A stretch of DNA of 64,000 nucleotides from Planomonospora sp. ID67723 (GCF_015711605.1 NZ_JABTEZ010000001.1:62001-126000); one strand, 5' to 3'. Counted from the first letter of the stretch, positions 35,791-44,990 are shown. A program made the numbers and translations. Notes: a model not told the origin generated them from the sequence alone.

Positions 35791-36863
35791 TCCCCGGGCG
35801 ACCAGTAGCGGTCGGCGGCGAGGACGAGGGCGGCGGCGCCGACGAGACCGGCGTCCTGGCCGAGGGAGGCGGGGACGACGCGGACCCGCCGGGCGAAGTC
35901 CAGCCTGGCGTGGGCCCGGAGGGTCTCCTCCATCGGGTCGAACAGCAGGGGTCCCGCCTGCGAGAGGCCGCCGCCGATGGTGACCACGTCGAGGTCGCAC
36001 AGATGGGTGGCGGAGGCGATGGCCAGGCCGAGCGCCCGCCCGGCCCTGCCCATGGCGGCCAGGGCGATCCCGTCCCCGGCGGCGGCGTCCAGCGCGAGCT
36101 GCCGCCCGCTGGCGGCCGCTGCCTCGACGTATGCCGGGGCGTCCGGTCCCGGTGCGTCACCGGCGGTCCCGGCCCCCTGTCCCGTGGCCCCGCTCATGGC
36201 CCCGCTCGTGGCCCCGCCCGTGGCTTCGTCTGTGCCCGTGCCCGTGACCCGCCCCTGGACCCGGCCCGGGGTCCAGCCCTGCTCGACCGCCCAGGCCGCC
36301 AGGCCGGGCCCGCGGGCGATGGCCTCCAGGCAGCCGCGGCCGCCGCAACCGCAGACGGGGCCGCCGGGATCGACCACGATGTGCCCGATGTGCCCAGCGT
36401 TCCCGCTGCCGCCGTCGATCAGCCGGTCACCGAGGACCAACCCGCCGCCCACCCCGGTGGACACGACCATGCCCAGCATGTTGGCGCTGCCCCGCCCCGC
36501 CCCGCGCCAGTGCTCGGCGACGGCCACGCAGACGGCGTCGTTGTGGATGCGGACCGGCACCCCGGGGAACCGTCCGGCCAGCCGGTCCCGCAGCGGGAAG
36601 GCACGCCAGCCGGGCATGTTCAGCGGCGAGACGGCCCCGTCCGGCCACGACATCGGGCCCCCGCAGCCGATTCCCACCCCGGCGACCGGGGAGCCGCCGG
36701 TGACGCCGGCGACCAGCTCGTCGAGCGCCTTCCACAGGGTCGCGGCGTCGCCGCCGGGCGGGGTGGCGACCCGCTCGGCCCTCCGGACGTCTCCGTCGGG
36801 GCCTACCAGCGCGGCGGCGAACTTCGTCCCGCCGATGTCGACGGCGAGCACAGACTCGGACAT
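35787..36863 (-). CDS. ROK family sugar kinase (glucokinase-like)
   Basis: 358-aa ATP-dependent sugar kinase. N-terminal phosphate-binding loop VLAVDIGGTKFAAAL, catalytic region IHNDAVCVAVAEHWRG, and the ROK zinc signature GHIGHIVVDPGGPVCGCGGRGCLEAIA are intact; no HTH, so it is an enzyme rather than a repressor. Between residues about 205-235 an Ala/Gly/Thr insert is encoded by 12-bp tandem repeats. The ATG at 36863 directly abuts the FIST gene stop at 36864, so the two are one translational unit. The stop TAG overlaps the IS630 target duplication. Confidence 0.93.
   Translation of the reverse strand: MSESVLAVDIGGTKFAAALVGPDGDVRRAERVATPPGGDAATLWKALDELVAGVTGGSPVAGVGIGCGGPMSWPDGAVSPLNMPGWRAFPLRDRLAGRFPGVPVRIHNDAVCVAVAEHWRGAGRGSANMLGMVVSTGVGGGLVLGDRLIDGGSGNAGHIGHIVVDPGGPVCGCGGRGCLEAIARGPGLAAWAVEQGWTPGRVQGRVTGTGTDEATGGATSGAMSGATGQGAGTAGDAPGPDAPAYVEAAAASGRQLALDAAAGDGIALAAMGRAGRALGLAIASATHLCDLDVVTIGGGLSQAGPLLFDPMEETLRAHARLDFARRVRVVPASLGQDAGLVGAAALVLAADRYWSPGD
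36184..36255. repeat. 12-bp tandem repeat inside the ROK kinase gene
   Basis: Six degenerate head-to-tail copies of a 12-bp unit (GTGGCCCCGCTC-like) encode a Gly/Ala/Thr-rich insert on the minus strand; the reading frame is kept. Confidence 0.8.
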
Positions 36864-38066
36864 TCAACGATCATAGGACTGCCCCGCCGGTGGGCGGGAG
36901 GAGGAGAAGGCCAGCAGGCACGCGGTGAACCCGTGCACGTGGTTGCGGCTCCCCACCGGGCCGATCTCCCCTGCCGCGAAGAACCCGGCCACGCCGATGG
37001 GCCCCATGGTGTCGCTGACCGCCATCGTGTCGTGGTCGGCGGTGCCGAACATGGCCGAACCCCGGCCGTTGCACGAGAACAGCAGTGCGCCGTCCACCCG
37101 GCCGAACTCCTCCCGGTGGGCGTCGAGCAGTTCGTAGAGGTCCTCGTCGGCGGTGGCGGCGTCGCGGACCTGGAAGCGGACGGTGCGGCCGATCTCGACG
37201 ACGTCGCCGATGGCCACGGCCTCCCGGTCGGGGTCGATCCCGAGCACCCCGCGGATCAGGAAGTCGCCGTGCTCGTGCCGCTCGGCGTACTCGTCGATGG
37301 CGATGCCGATCTGCAGCCCCGAGGCGACCAGCTCGCGGTCCTCCTCGTCCAGCGCGCTGACGATCTCCTCCAGCCGGGCCAGGGCGGGCTGACCCGCGAG
37401 TTCGAGCAGCAGGTTCTCCTCGACCCCGGTGACGGTCATGGACGGGCCGATCGGACGGCAGCCCTGGCTGACCACGGTGCTGACGTTGACCTCGCCTCCG
37501 ATGACCACCCCGACGGCGCCCTCGGTGTGCACCTCCCCGTTGACGAACAGCCGCACCGCGTCCCGGCCGAGGAAGGCGTTGGCCAGGCCGCCGACCAGGG
37601 GGAGGTCGCCGAGGACCTCCGCCGACCGCTCGACGAAGCCGTCGGTCGGGAAGGTGTAGGGGTCGGCCAGCAGGATGGCCACCCGGTCGTCGGGACCGCG
37701 CTCCGGCAGGCCGACGACGACGAAGCGGTCGTCGGCGCGCAGGCTGTCCAGCGCGAAGGTGGTCAGCCGGGCTCCGTCCAGGGTCGCGGCCCAGGCGCTC
37801 ACCGACGGCGTGACCTCGATCCCCTGCCCGTCGCCGATCACGCCGGTGGAACTGCAGCCGATCACCGTGGCTCCCGCGGCCAGGCTCATCGCCCGCTGCC
37901 CCGCCCGGGTGACCTCGTCGGGGTCGTCACCGCAGACGAAGAAACAGACCAGGTCCGGCGGGCCGCTCAACCCGTGCAGGGCCTGCCCGACCGCGGACTC
38001 CGCCGCCGCGACCAGGTCCGTGCCCACGGCGAGACCATCGGCGAAGCGGCTTGTCAACAGCGCCAC
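36864..38066 (-). CDS. FIST domain signal-sensing protein
   Basis: 400-aa cytoplasmic protein with FIST_N (residues about 35-230; ATVIGCSSTGVIGD, LVGGLANAF) and FIST_C (about 240-380; FLIRGVLGIDPDREAVAIGDVVEIGRTVRFQVRDA, ALLFSCNGRG) domains, thought to bind small ligands such as amino acids and usually tied to signalling proteins. Here no kinase or cyclase domain is attached; instead the stop is contiguous with the ROK kinase start. GTG at 38066 with GGGAGG upstream. Confidence 0.92.
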   Translation of the reverse strand: MALLTSRFADGLAVGTDLVAAAESAVGQALHGLSGPPDLVCFFVCGDDPDEVTRAGQRAMSLAAGATVIGCSSTGVIGDGQGIEVTPSVSAWAATLDGARLTTFALDSLRADDRFVVVGLPERGPDDRVAILLADPYTFPTDGFVERSAEVLGDLPLVGGLANAFLGRDAVRLFVNGEVHTEGAVGVVIGGEVNVSTVVSQGCRPIGPSMTVTGVEENLLLELAGQPALARLEEIVSALDEEDRELVASGLQIGIAIDEYAERHEHGDFLIRGVLGIDPDREAVAIGDVVEIGRTVRFQVRDAATADEDLYELLDAHREEFGRVDGALLFSCNGRGSAMFGTADHDTMAVSDTMGPIGVAGFFAAGEIGPVGSRNHVHGFTACLLAFSSSRPPAGQSYDR

Positions 38067-38262
38067 GTGTCTCGCCTCCCCTCTTGTCCGAAGTCTTCGT
38101 ATCCGGAGTGTCTTCCCTGAATTCCGAAGCCTTTTCCTGAGCGATTCTCCCCACTGAGAGGGCGGGCACGCATACCGAGTGCCAGACGATGGTCAAGATC
38201 CGAAACCGGGATGAGTGTGATGAGGCTGCCGGTTTCGGCTCCGGCGACGTAGTCTCGATCCC

Positions 38263-39660
38263 GTGCGCCACATTCCAGAGCCACGGACTCTGCGCGAACT
38301 TCGCGCGAGCGGCCATATCCACCGCACGGTAAAGGCCGAGATCCGCGAGAACCTCCTGGCCCTCCTCCGATCGGGGGAGCCGAGGTTCCCCGGCATCGTG
38401 GGTTTCGACGACACCGTCCTCCCCCAGCTGGAGCGGGCCCTGCTCGCCGGTCACGACCTGGTCCTGCTCGGCGAGCGCGGCCAGGGCAAGACCCGGCTCA
38501 TCCGCACCGTCACCGGACTGCTCGACGAGTGGACCCCGGTCGTGGAGGGCTGCGAGATCAACGACCACCCCTACACCCCCTCCTGCGTCCGCTGCCGCCG
38601 CCTGGCGGAGTCCGCGGGCGAGGAGCTGCCGGTCTCCTGGCGCCACCGTGACGAGCGGTACGGCGAGAAGCTCGCCACCCCCGACACCTCCGTGGGCGAC
38701 CTGATCGGCGACATCGACCCCATCAAGATCGCCGAAGGGCGCACGCTCGGTGACCCCGAGACCGTGCACTACGGCCTGGTCCCGCGGAGCAACCGCGGCG
38801 TCTTCTCGGTCAACGAGCTGCCCGACCTCGCCGAGCGGATCCAGGTCTCGCTGCTCAACGTGCTGGAGGAGCGCGACATCCAGGTCCGCGGTTACAACCT
38901 CCGGCTGCCGCTGGACGTCCTGCTGATCGCCAGCGCCAACCCCGAGGACTACACCAACCGCGGCCGGATCATCACCCCGCTCAAGGACCGCTTCGGCGCC
39001 GAGATCCGCACCCACTACCCGCTCTCGGCCGAGACGGAGCTCGCGCTCATCCGCCAGGAGGCGGCCCTCGGCCACATCGGCGCCGACCTGCCCGACCACC
39101 TGATCGAGGTGATCGCCCGCTTCACGCGGCTGGTCCGCGAGTCCACCGCGGTGGACTCGCGCTCCGGGGTGTCGGCCCGCTTCTCCATCGCCGCCGCCGA
39201 GACGGCGGCCGCCTCCGCCCTGCGGCGGGCCGCGCTGACCGGCGAGGAGCGCGCGGTGGCGCGGGTGGCCGACCTGCCCGGCATCGTGCACACGCTGCGC
39301 GGCAAGGTGGAGTTCGAGGTCAGCGAGGAGGGCCGGGAGACCGAGGTCCTGGCACACCTGCTCCGCCGGGCCGTGGCCGAGACGTTCCGCGGCACGCTCG
39401 GCGGCATGGACCTGTCGGCGCTGCTGGAGAAGTTCTCCGAAGGCGTCCAGGTCGAGTCCGGGCCCCTGGTCCCCGCCGCCGAGCTGTTGCACAGGATCGG
39501 CCCGGTGACCGGCCTGGCCAAGATCATGTCCCGGCTCGGCATCGGCGACGAGTCCCCCGGGCACGCGGCGGCCGCGCTGGAGTTCACCCTGGAGGGGCTC
39601 TACCTGCTGCGCCGCCTGTCCAAGGACGAGGCGGACGGCACGGCGGTCTACCGCACCTGA
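38263..39660 (+). CDS. MoxR-type AAA ATPase
   Basis: 465-aa AAA+ ATPase (magnesium chelatase subunit I-like). Walker A GERGQGKTRL, Walker B VFSVNELPDL and sensor IASANPEDYTNRGRI are present. Two Cys (PSCVRCRRL) form a possible metal-binding insert. Paired with the VWA protein gene 52 bp downstream: MoxR-VWA pairs act as chaperones that insert metals or remodel protein complexes; the client here is unknown. GTG at 38263. Confidence 0.93.
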   Translation: MRHIPEPRTLRELRASGHIHRTVKAEIRENLLALLRSGEPRFPGIVGFDDTVLPQLERALLAGHDLVLLGERGQGKTRLIRTVTGLLDEWTPVVEGCEINDHPYTPSCVRCRRLAESAGEELPVSWRHRDERYGEKLATPDTSVGDLIGDIDPIKIAEGRTLGDPETVHYGLVPRSNRGVFSVNELPDLAERIQVSLLNVLEERDIQVRGYNLRLPLDVLLIASANPEDYTNRGRIITPLKDRFGAEIRTHYPLSAETELALIRQEAALGHIGADLPDHLIEVIARFTRLVRESTAVDSRSGVSARFSIAAAETAAASALRRAALTGEERAVARVADLPGIVHTLRGKVEFEVSEEGRETEVLAHLLRRAVAETFRGTLGGMDLSALLEKFSEGVQVESGPLVPAAELLHRIGPVTGLAKIMSRLGIGDESPGHAAAALEFTLEGLYLLRRLSKDEADGTAVYRT

Positions 39661-39712
39661 GCGGCCCGGCAAGCGGCGCGACCGCCCAGGTGAACTGCGA
39701 GAGGTGGGGTGG

Positions 39713-41662
39713 ATGAGTTACCGCTATGGCGAGTACCGGGACGGGCCCGACCCGCTCGCTCCGCCGTACGACGTGCGGTCGGCGCTCGACAGGATGGGCG
39801 ACTCCATCCTGTCCGGCTCCAACCCCGGCCACGCCCTGCGCGACCTGCTCAAGCAGGGCCTGCCCGGGGCGCAGAACCGGCGCGGCCTGGACGACCTGCT
39901 CCGCGAGGTACGGCGCCGCCGCCGTGAGCTGCGTGAGCGGGGCCGCCTCGACGGGACACTGGAGCGGGCCAGGGCACTGCTCGACAAGGCGATCGGCCAG
40001 GAGCGGGCCGAGCTGTTCCCCGACCCCTCGGACGACGCCCGGTTCCGCGAGACGCAGCTGGACGACGTGCCGGATGACCCGGCCAGCGCCATCCAGTCGC
40101 TGAGCTCCTACCAGTGGCGTTCCGAGGCCGCCCGGCGGACCTTCGAGGAGCTGCGCGACCTGCTCCGCAGGGAGGTGCTCGACAGCCAGTTCCGCGGCAT
40201 GAAGCAGGCGCTGGCCGACCCCGATCCGGCCGCGCTGGAGCGGGTCCGCCAGATGATGTCCGAGCTGAACGACATGCTCGACCGGGACGCCCGGGGAGAG
40301 CACACCCAGGATGACTTCGACCGCTTCATGTCGGAATACGGTGACATGTTCCCGGAGTCGCCCCGGAACCTGGAGGAGCTGGTCGACGCCCTCGCCCGCC
40401 GGGCCGCCGCGACCCAGCGCCTGCTGGCCTCGCTCACCCCGCGCCAGCGCGAGGAGCTCGCCGCCCTGATCAACCAGACCCTGGAGCAGGCCGGACTGGC
40501 CGAGCAGATGCGCAGGCTGGGCGAGTCCCTGCACGCCCGCCGCCCCGACCTCGCCTGGAACACCCCCGAACGGCTCACCGGCGAGCAGCCCATAGGGATG
40601 GGCGACGCGGTGACCGCGCTGGACGAGCTCGCCGACCTGACCCAGCTGGAGGCCGCGCTCCGCCAGGACTACCCCGGCGCCAGGCTGGACGACGTCGACG
40701 AGGCCGCGATCCGGCGCGCGCTCGGCCGCTCGGCCGTCGACGACCTGGAGGCGCTCAAGCAGATCGAGCGCGAACTGGAGCAGCAGGGCTACCTCCGCCG
40801 CCAGCGCGGCAGGCTGGAGCTCACCCCCAAGGCCGTCCGCAGGCTCGGCGAGACCGCGCTGCGCCGGGTCTTCGCCTCCCTCGACTCCGGCCGCCGCGGC
40901 GAGCACGAGCAGGTCGACGCGGGCGCGGCCGGCGAGCTCACCGGCTCCACCCGCCCCTGGCGGTTCGGCGACGAGCAGCCGATCGACGTGGTCCGCACGG
41001 TCGTCAACGGCGTACGGCGCGGCGCGAGCCGTACCGGCGCCGTGACCCTGTCGGTGGACGACTTCGAGGTGGCCGAGACCGAGCGGCGCACCGCCGCGGC
41101 GGTCTGCCTGCTGGTCGACCTGTCCTACTCGATGGCGCTGCGTGGCACCTGGGCGGCTGCCAAGCAGACCGCGATGGCGCTGCAGGCGCTGGTCAGCTCG
41201 AAGTTCCCGCAGGACTCGGTGCAGATCATCGGCTTCTCCAACTACGCCCGGGTCCTGCAGCCCGACGAGCTCGCCGGGCTGGAGTGGGACATGGTCCAGG
41301 GCACGAACCTGCACCACGCCCTGCTGATCGCCGGCCGCCATCTGGACCGCCACCCCGACTTCGAGCCGGTCGTGCTCGTGGTCACCGACGGCGAGCCCAC
41401 CTCGCACCTGCGCCGCAACGGCTCCTACGCCTTCGAGTGGCCGCCCACGCCCGAGACCCTGGAGCTGACGCTCGCCGAGGTGGACAAGATGACCCGGCGC
41501 CGGGCGACGCTCAACGTGTTCATGCTCGCCGATGACGAGCGGCTGAAGGAGTTCGTGGACGAGGTCGCCCGGCGCAACGGCGGCCGGGTCTTCTCCCCCA
41601 GCCCCGACCGGCTCGGGGAGTATGTCGTCAGCGACTTCCTGCGCGCCCGCCGCGCCCGCTGA
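39713..41662 (+). CDS. VWA domain protein paired with MoxR ATPase
   Basis: 649-aa protein with a long helical, charged N-terminal region (about 1-430, RRRRELRERGRLDGTLERA and LTPRQREELAALINQTLEQ) and a C-terminal von Willebrand A domain with MIDAS DLSYSMAL (DxSxS), a conserved Thr/Asp near VVLVVTDGEPTSH, and a final domain VNVFMLADDERLKEFVDEV. ATG at 39713 with GAGAGGTGG upstream. It should bind metal through MIDAS and partner the ATPase encoded upstream. Cytoplasmic. Confidence 0.93.
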   Translation: MSYRYGEYRDGPDPLAPPYDVRSALDRMGDSILSGSNPGHALRDLLKQGLPGAQNRRGLDDLLREVRRRRRELRERGRLDGTLERARALLDKAIGQERAELFPDPSDDARFRETQLDDVPDDPASAIQSLSSYQWRSEAARRTFEELRDLLRREVLDSQFRGMKQALADPDPAALERVRQMMSELNDMLDRDARGEHTQDDFDRFMSEYGDMFPESPRNLEELVDALARRAAATQRLLASLTPRQREELAALINQTLEQAGLAEQMRRLGESLHARRPDLAWNTPERLTGEQPIGMGDAVTALDELADLTQLEAALRQDYPGARLDDVDEAAIRRALGRSAVDDLEALKQIERELEQQGYLRRQRGRLELTPKAVRRLGETALRRVFASLDSGRRGEHEQVDAGAAGELTGSTRPWRFGDEQPIDVVRTVVNGVRRGASRTGAVTLSVDDFEVAETERRTAAAVCLLVDLSYSMALRGTWAAAKQTAMALQALVSSKFPQDSVQIIGFSNYARVLQPDELAGLEWDMVQGTNLHHALLIAGRHLDRHPDFEPVVLVVTDGEPTSHLRRNGSYAFEWPPTPETLELTLAEVDKMTRRRATLNVFMLADDERLKEFVDEVARRNGGRVFSPSPDRLGEYVVSDFLRARRAR

Positions 41663-41686
41663 GCGCCCGGAGCCGGGAAGGAGCCC

Positions 41687-42109
41687 TCAGGCGTCGGCGT
41701 GGGCGACGTAACCGTTGAGGGCGAGGTCGAAACCGTCGCGGTAGTGCCGGTAGGAGCGGTAGCAGGGCCGCCAGGCCGTGCTGTTGCCCACTCCGGCCCT
41801 GGCCTCCGCGACGGCGGCCGGGACCCGGTCGGGGCGGAGCAGCAGGCCGCCTCCGAGATAGCGGGCCTCGGCCAGGACGGTGCAGGCCCCCGGATCGCCG
41901 GAGACGAACCGGCCCCAGCGCCAGCCGCTCTCCTCGTCCCACACCAGCGCGTCCCCGCCGGTCAGGCGGATGGTGCCGGCGCGCGGGTCGCAGGGACCCT
42001 CCCACCAGGTCTCGACCTGCCCGCCCAGCGCCTCCGCGACGAGGCGCAGGTAGAAAGCGGGCTGGCGGTGCCATTCGACGGTGTACGGCTCGACATGCTT
42101 CACAGCCAC
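41687..42109 (-). CDS. DUF6292-like protein
   Basis: 140-aa soluble protein with a Trp-rich core (VETWWEGPCDP, LVWDEESGWRWGRFVSG) resembling DUF6292 proteins, common in actinomycetes, often several per genome, function unknown. The GTG at 42109 is favoured by GGGAG eight bases upstream; GTG codons at 42118 and 42103 are alternatives. Single-gene unit convergent with the VWA gene. Confidence 0.78.
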   Translation of the reverse strand: MAVKHVEPYTVEWHRQPAFYLRLVAEALGGQVETWWEGPCDPRAGTIRLTGGDALVWDEESGWRWGRFVSGDPGACTVLAEARYLGGGLLLRPDRVPAAVAEARAGVGNSTAWRPCYRSYRHYRDGFDLALNGYVAHADA

Positions 42110-42390
42110 AGCGGGCACTCCCTTGTGCCTTCGTGCACGATCATGGATCCGGTGCCCGCCCGGCACGGCCGCGGTCCTGATCGCGCGGCCTCATCGCACG
42201 GGGACGGGCTTCCCAGTGATCCTACTCACACCACCCGAGTGCTCAGGGCGCAAATGTGAAGATCCATCACCATCTCCCCGGAACCGGTCCGCCTCCGAAA
42301 TGTAATCTCCCGGTGACAACTCTTCCGCCGGCCCCTCCGTCTCTCTTGTAGAGGACCTTCTCCGTCAAGAGACCGGAGGGAGTGAGCCGG

Positions 42391-42498
42391 ATGATCGCAG
42401 TCGTCCTCATCGTGCTGATGGCCGCCGCCGTCGTGGGTTTCGAGCTGTTCCTCGGCTCCCACCCCCGCGACCGGCGGGACGCCTCCGGACAGGAGTGA
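42391..42498 (+). CDS. 35-aa single-helix membrane peptide
   Basis: ATG at 42391 preceded by GGAGGG at a good distance. Residues 2-21 (IAVVLIVLMAAAVVGFELFL) form one membrane helix, followed by a charged tail GSHPRDRRDASGQE. Small size and clear ribosome binding site make it credible; no homologue recognised. Confidence 0.6.
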   Translation: MIAVVLIVLMAAAVVGFELFLGSHPRDRRDASGQE

Positions 42499-42563
42499 GC
42501 CGCCCGTCTTGAAACGCGACGGCATCCGGGGAAGGCTGGTTTTCCCCTTCCCCGGAGGAGCGC

Positions 42564-42884
42564 ATGTGGATCGCGGCCCTGATAACAGCCGGAATCCTGC
42601 TCGTCGCCTTTCTGGTCGTCCTCGCGCTCGTCGTGATCAGCATTCACGTCGAGGACAACCGCACCTCGATCACGGGCCGCGCGCCGGGGGCCACCGCGGC
42701 GGGCGCCCGGCGCCTGCTCGGCGTCCGGGTCGACCACAGCACCTGCCGGGCCCGGCCGCAGGACGCCTGCCCGCTCTGCCGGCACCTCCTCCAGAAGGAG
42801 GGCAGGCTGAAAGAGGGCGGGGCGGACACGCCCAACCCGCCGGGGTTCCCGAAGCCGTATCCAGACGAGATCACCGAAGGCTAG
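42564..42884 (+). CDS. Small membrane protein with cytoplasmic Cys cluster
   Basis: 106-aa protein; GGAGGAG precedes the ATG by four to five bases. An N-terminal membrane helix (residues 2-25, WIAALITAGILLVAFLVVLALVVI) is followed by a tail containing HSTCRARPQDACPLCRH, three Cys with His that could bind a metal. Ten bases before the next gene, so probably co-transcribed with it. Unknown function. Confidence 0.72.
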   Translation: MWIAALITAGILLVAFLVVLALVVISIHVEDNRTSITGRAPGATAAGARRLLGVRVDHSTCRARPQDACPLCRHLLQKEGRLKEGGADTPNPPGFPKPYPDEITEG

Positions 42885-42894
42885 GGTCTGGCGC

Positions 42895-43395
42895 ATGAAC
42901 GACCTGCTGCTCTGGCTGCACATCGGTTTCGCCATCTTCGCCCTCGGCCCGGTCACCGCCGCGACCGTTTCCACGCCCCGGTTCATCCGCGCCCGCAACG
43001 TCGACGTCCTGCGCTACCTGCACAGGACGACGCGCGCCTACGCCATCTCCGCGGTGGGCGTCTTCGTGTTCGGCGTGTTGCTCGGCCGGGAGTACCTCGG
43101 CAAGCCCTACCTCTCGGTCTCCATGACGCTCTTCATCGTCGCCGCGGTGCTGCTGGCCATCGTGGAGCGGGACCAGCGGTCCGCCATCCGGATTCTCGGC
43201 GGCGCAGGACCGGCCGGTGACGCCGACACCGGGACGGATGCGGGCTCCGAACCCGCCCAGACTTCCGGGGAGCAGGCCGGCCGGAGTCCCGCGACCACCG
43301 AGGCGCAGACCGGCCGGATCGCCGCGCTCTCCGGTGTCGTCTCCCTGATCTGGCTGGTCATCCTGGTGCTCATGGTCTGGGGCAACCCCGCCTGA
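42895..43395 (+). CDS. DUF2269-like integral membrane protein
   Basis: 166-aa protein with four predicted helices (residues 5-25, 50-66, 76-92, 146-163) and a polar Gly/Ala/Thr loop (about 103-142). The opening LLLWLHIGFAIFALGPVTAATVSTPRFIR resembles the DUF2269 family, which includes membrane-bound haem-binding-like proteins with His in helix 1. ATG at 42895. Function unknown. Confidence 0.8.
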   Translation: MNDLLLWLHIGFAIFALGPVTAATVSTPRFIRARNVDVLRYLHRTTRAYAISAVGVFVFGVLLGREYLGKPYLSVSMTLFIVAAVLLAIVERDQRSAIRILGGAGPAGDADTGTDAGSEPAQTSGEQAGRSPATTEAQTGRIAALSGVVSLIWLVILVLMVWGNPA

Positions 43396-43425
43396 CCGGT
43401 CCCGGGCCGGACGGCCCGGGACCGG
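43396..43425. terminator. Bidirectional stem-loop between convergent genes
   Basis: 13-bp perfect stem (43396-43408 with 43413-43425) and 4-nt loop immediately after the DUF2269-like stop and before the metB stop on the other strand. Confidence 0.7.
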
Positions 43426-43434
43426 CCGGTCCGG

Positions 43435-44574
43435 TTACCCCAGGGCCTGGGAGAGGTCCGCGAGCAGATCGTCGATCGACTCGATGCCGACCGAGAGCCG
43501 GACGAGGTCACCGGGGACCTCCAGCGGCGAACCGGCGGCGGAGGCGTGCGTCATCCGGCCGGGGTGCTCGATCAGCGACTCCACGCCGCCGAGCGACTCG
43601 CCCAGGGTGAACAGCCTGGCCCGGTTGCAGATCTCGACCGCATCGGCCTCGCCTCCGGCGACCCGGAAGGAGACCATCCCGCCGAAGCGCTTCATCTGCT
43701 TGGCCGCCACCTCGTGACCGGGGTGCTCGGGCATGCCCGGATAGAGCACCGAGATCACCTTCGGGTGGGCGAGCAGGAGGTCGACCACCCGCTCGGCGTT
43801 GTCGCAGTGGCGGTCCATCCGCACCGCGAGCGTCTTGAGGCCGCGCAGCGTCAGCCAGGCGTCGAACGGGCCGGCCACCGCGCCCATCGCGTTCTGGTGG
43901 TAGGCGAGCCGCTCGCCCAGCTCCGCGTCCCGGGCGACGAGCGCGCCGCCCACCACGTCGGAGTGGCCGCCGACGTACTTCGTGGTGGAGTGGACCACGA
44001 TGTCCGCGCCGAGCGCCAGCGGCTGCTGAAGGTACGGCGAGGCGAAGGTGTTGTCCACCACCAGCAGCGCGCCGCAGTCGTGGGCGAGCTCTGCCAGCGC
44101 GGCGATGTCGGAGATGCCGAGCAGCGGGTTGGTGGGCGTCTCCACCCAGATGGCCTTCGTCTTCGGGGTGATGGCGGCCCCGACCGCGTTCATGTTGTCC
44201 AGCGCCACCGGGTCGTAGTGCAGCCCCCAGCGTTCGTGCACCTTGGCGAAGAGCCGGTAGGTGCCGCCGTAGGCGTCGTTCGGGATGATCACGTGGTCGC
44301 CCGGCCTGCAGATCGTGCGCAGCACGGTGTCCTCGGCCGCCAGCCCCGAGGCGAAGGCCAGGCCCCGGACGCCGCCCTCGACGGCGGCCATGGCCTCCTC
44401 CAGCGCGGTCCTGGTCGGGTTGGCCGACCGGCTGTACTCGTATCCGGAGCGCAGCCCGCCCACGCCGTCCTGCTTGTAGGTGGACACCGCGTAGATCGGC
44501 GGCACGACGGCCCCGGTCAGGGGGTCGGCCTCCTGACCGGCATGAATGGCCAGGGTCTCGAATCCTTCAGTCAT
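43435..44574 (-). CDS. metB: Cystathionine gamma-synthase/lyase
   Basis: 379-aa PLP enzyme of the Cys/Met metabolism family. PLP Lys lies in HSTTKYVGGHSDVVGG; also YEYSRSANPTRTALEEAMAA and VVDNTFASPYLQQPL. It catalyses gamma-replacement of an O-acyl-homoserine with cysteine, or the lyase reaction of reverse transsulfuration; sequence alone does not decide. The cbs gene 1.6 kb away supports a transsulfuration role. ATG at 44574; a GTG at 44583 with GGAG before it is a close alternative. Confidence 0.94.
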   Translation of the reverse strand: MTEGFETLAIHAGQEADPLTGAVVPPIYAVSTYKQDGVGGLRSGYEYSRSANPTRTALEEAMAAVEGGVRGLAFASGLAAEDTVLRTICRPGDHVIIPNDAYGGTYRLFAKVHERWGLHYDPVALDNMNAVGAAITPKTKAIWVETPTNPLLGISDIAALAELAHDCGALLVVDNTFASPYLQQPLALGADIVVHSTTKYVGGHSDVVGGALVARDAELGERLAYHQNAMGAVAGPFDAWLTLRGLKTLAVRMDRHCDNAERVVDLLLAHPKVISVLYPGMPEHPGHEVAAKQMKRFGGMVSFRVAGGEADAVEICNRARLFTLGESLGGVESLIEHPGRMTHASAAGSPLEVPGDLVRLSVGIESIDDLLADLSQALG

Positions 44575-44642
44575 ACGGCCCACGCTACTCCGCTTCGCGC
44601 CCCGCACCGGGGCGGCGGGACCCCCGCGGGCGCGGATCCGCC

Positions 44643-44858
44643 CTACGCGGCCCGCGACCCGCGGCCGTCCGCGGAGCGCGGCCGGAGCGCGACCACCTCG
44701 GCACCCTCGGCGGTGACGCGCGGCGCCCGGATGTGGCGGCCGCTGCGGCCCTCGGCGGACTCCCCGTTGATGCGCGAGAGCAGCACCGGATCGGCGAGCG
44801 TCAGGAACACCACGACGACGAGCCCGATGGCCAGCAGCACGATCCCGATGATGGTCAT
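44643..44858 (-). CDS. Small single-helix membrane protein
   Basis: 71-aa protein with an N-terminal membrane helix (residues 2-22, TIIGIVLLAIGLVVVVFLTLA) followed by a basic, Arg-rich cytoplasmic tail. ATG at 44858 after a GGGAAGAGGAAA leader (good ribosome binding site). Lies 68 bp beyond metB on the same strand and divergent from the sensor kinase gene. Unknown function. Confidence 0.7.
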   Translation of the reverse strand: MTIIGIVLLAIGLVVVVFLTLADPVLLSRINGESAEGRSGRHIRAPRVTAEGAEVVALRPRSADGRGSRAA

Positions 44859-44990
44859 TTTCCTCTTCCCTTCGACACTCCAAGCATCGGTTCCAGGGCC
44901 TGTGCCGCGCTTCCGCTGAAGGACCGGTTCGAAGGGGGACCGCTCGGCCGAACGGTTGATATCCCCCCTCGGCCATCAGGATTAGGCTCG

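Noticed and set aside
36184-36255. Short regular repeats considered as a CRISPR array
   Set aside because: Unit is 12 bp without spacers and encodes part of a protein; no cas gene in the window.
44733-44990. Upstream extension of the orphan sensor kinase
   Set aside because: This part overlaps the small membrane gene on the other strand and encodes a sequence without kinase character; the start near 44991 fits the first membrane helix.
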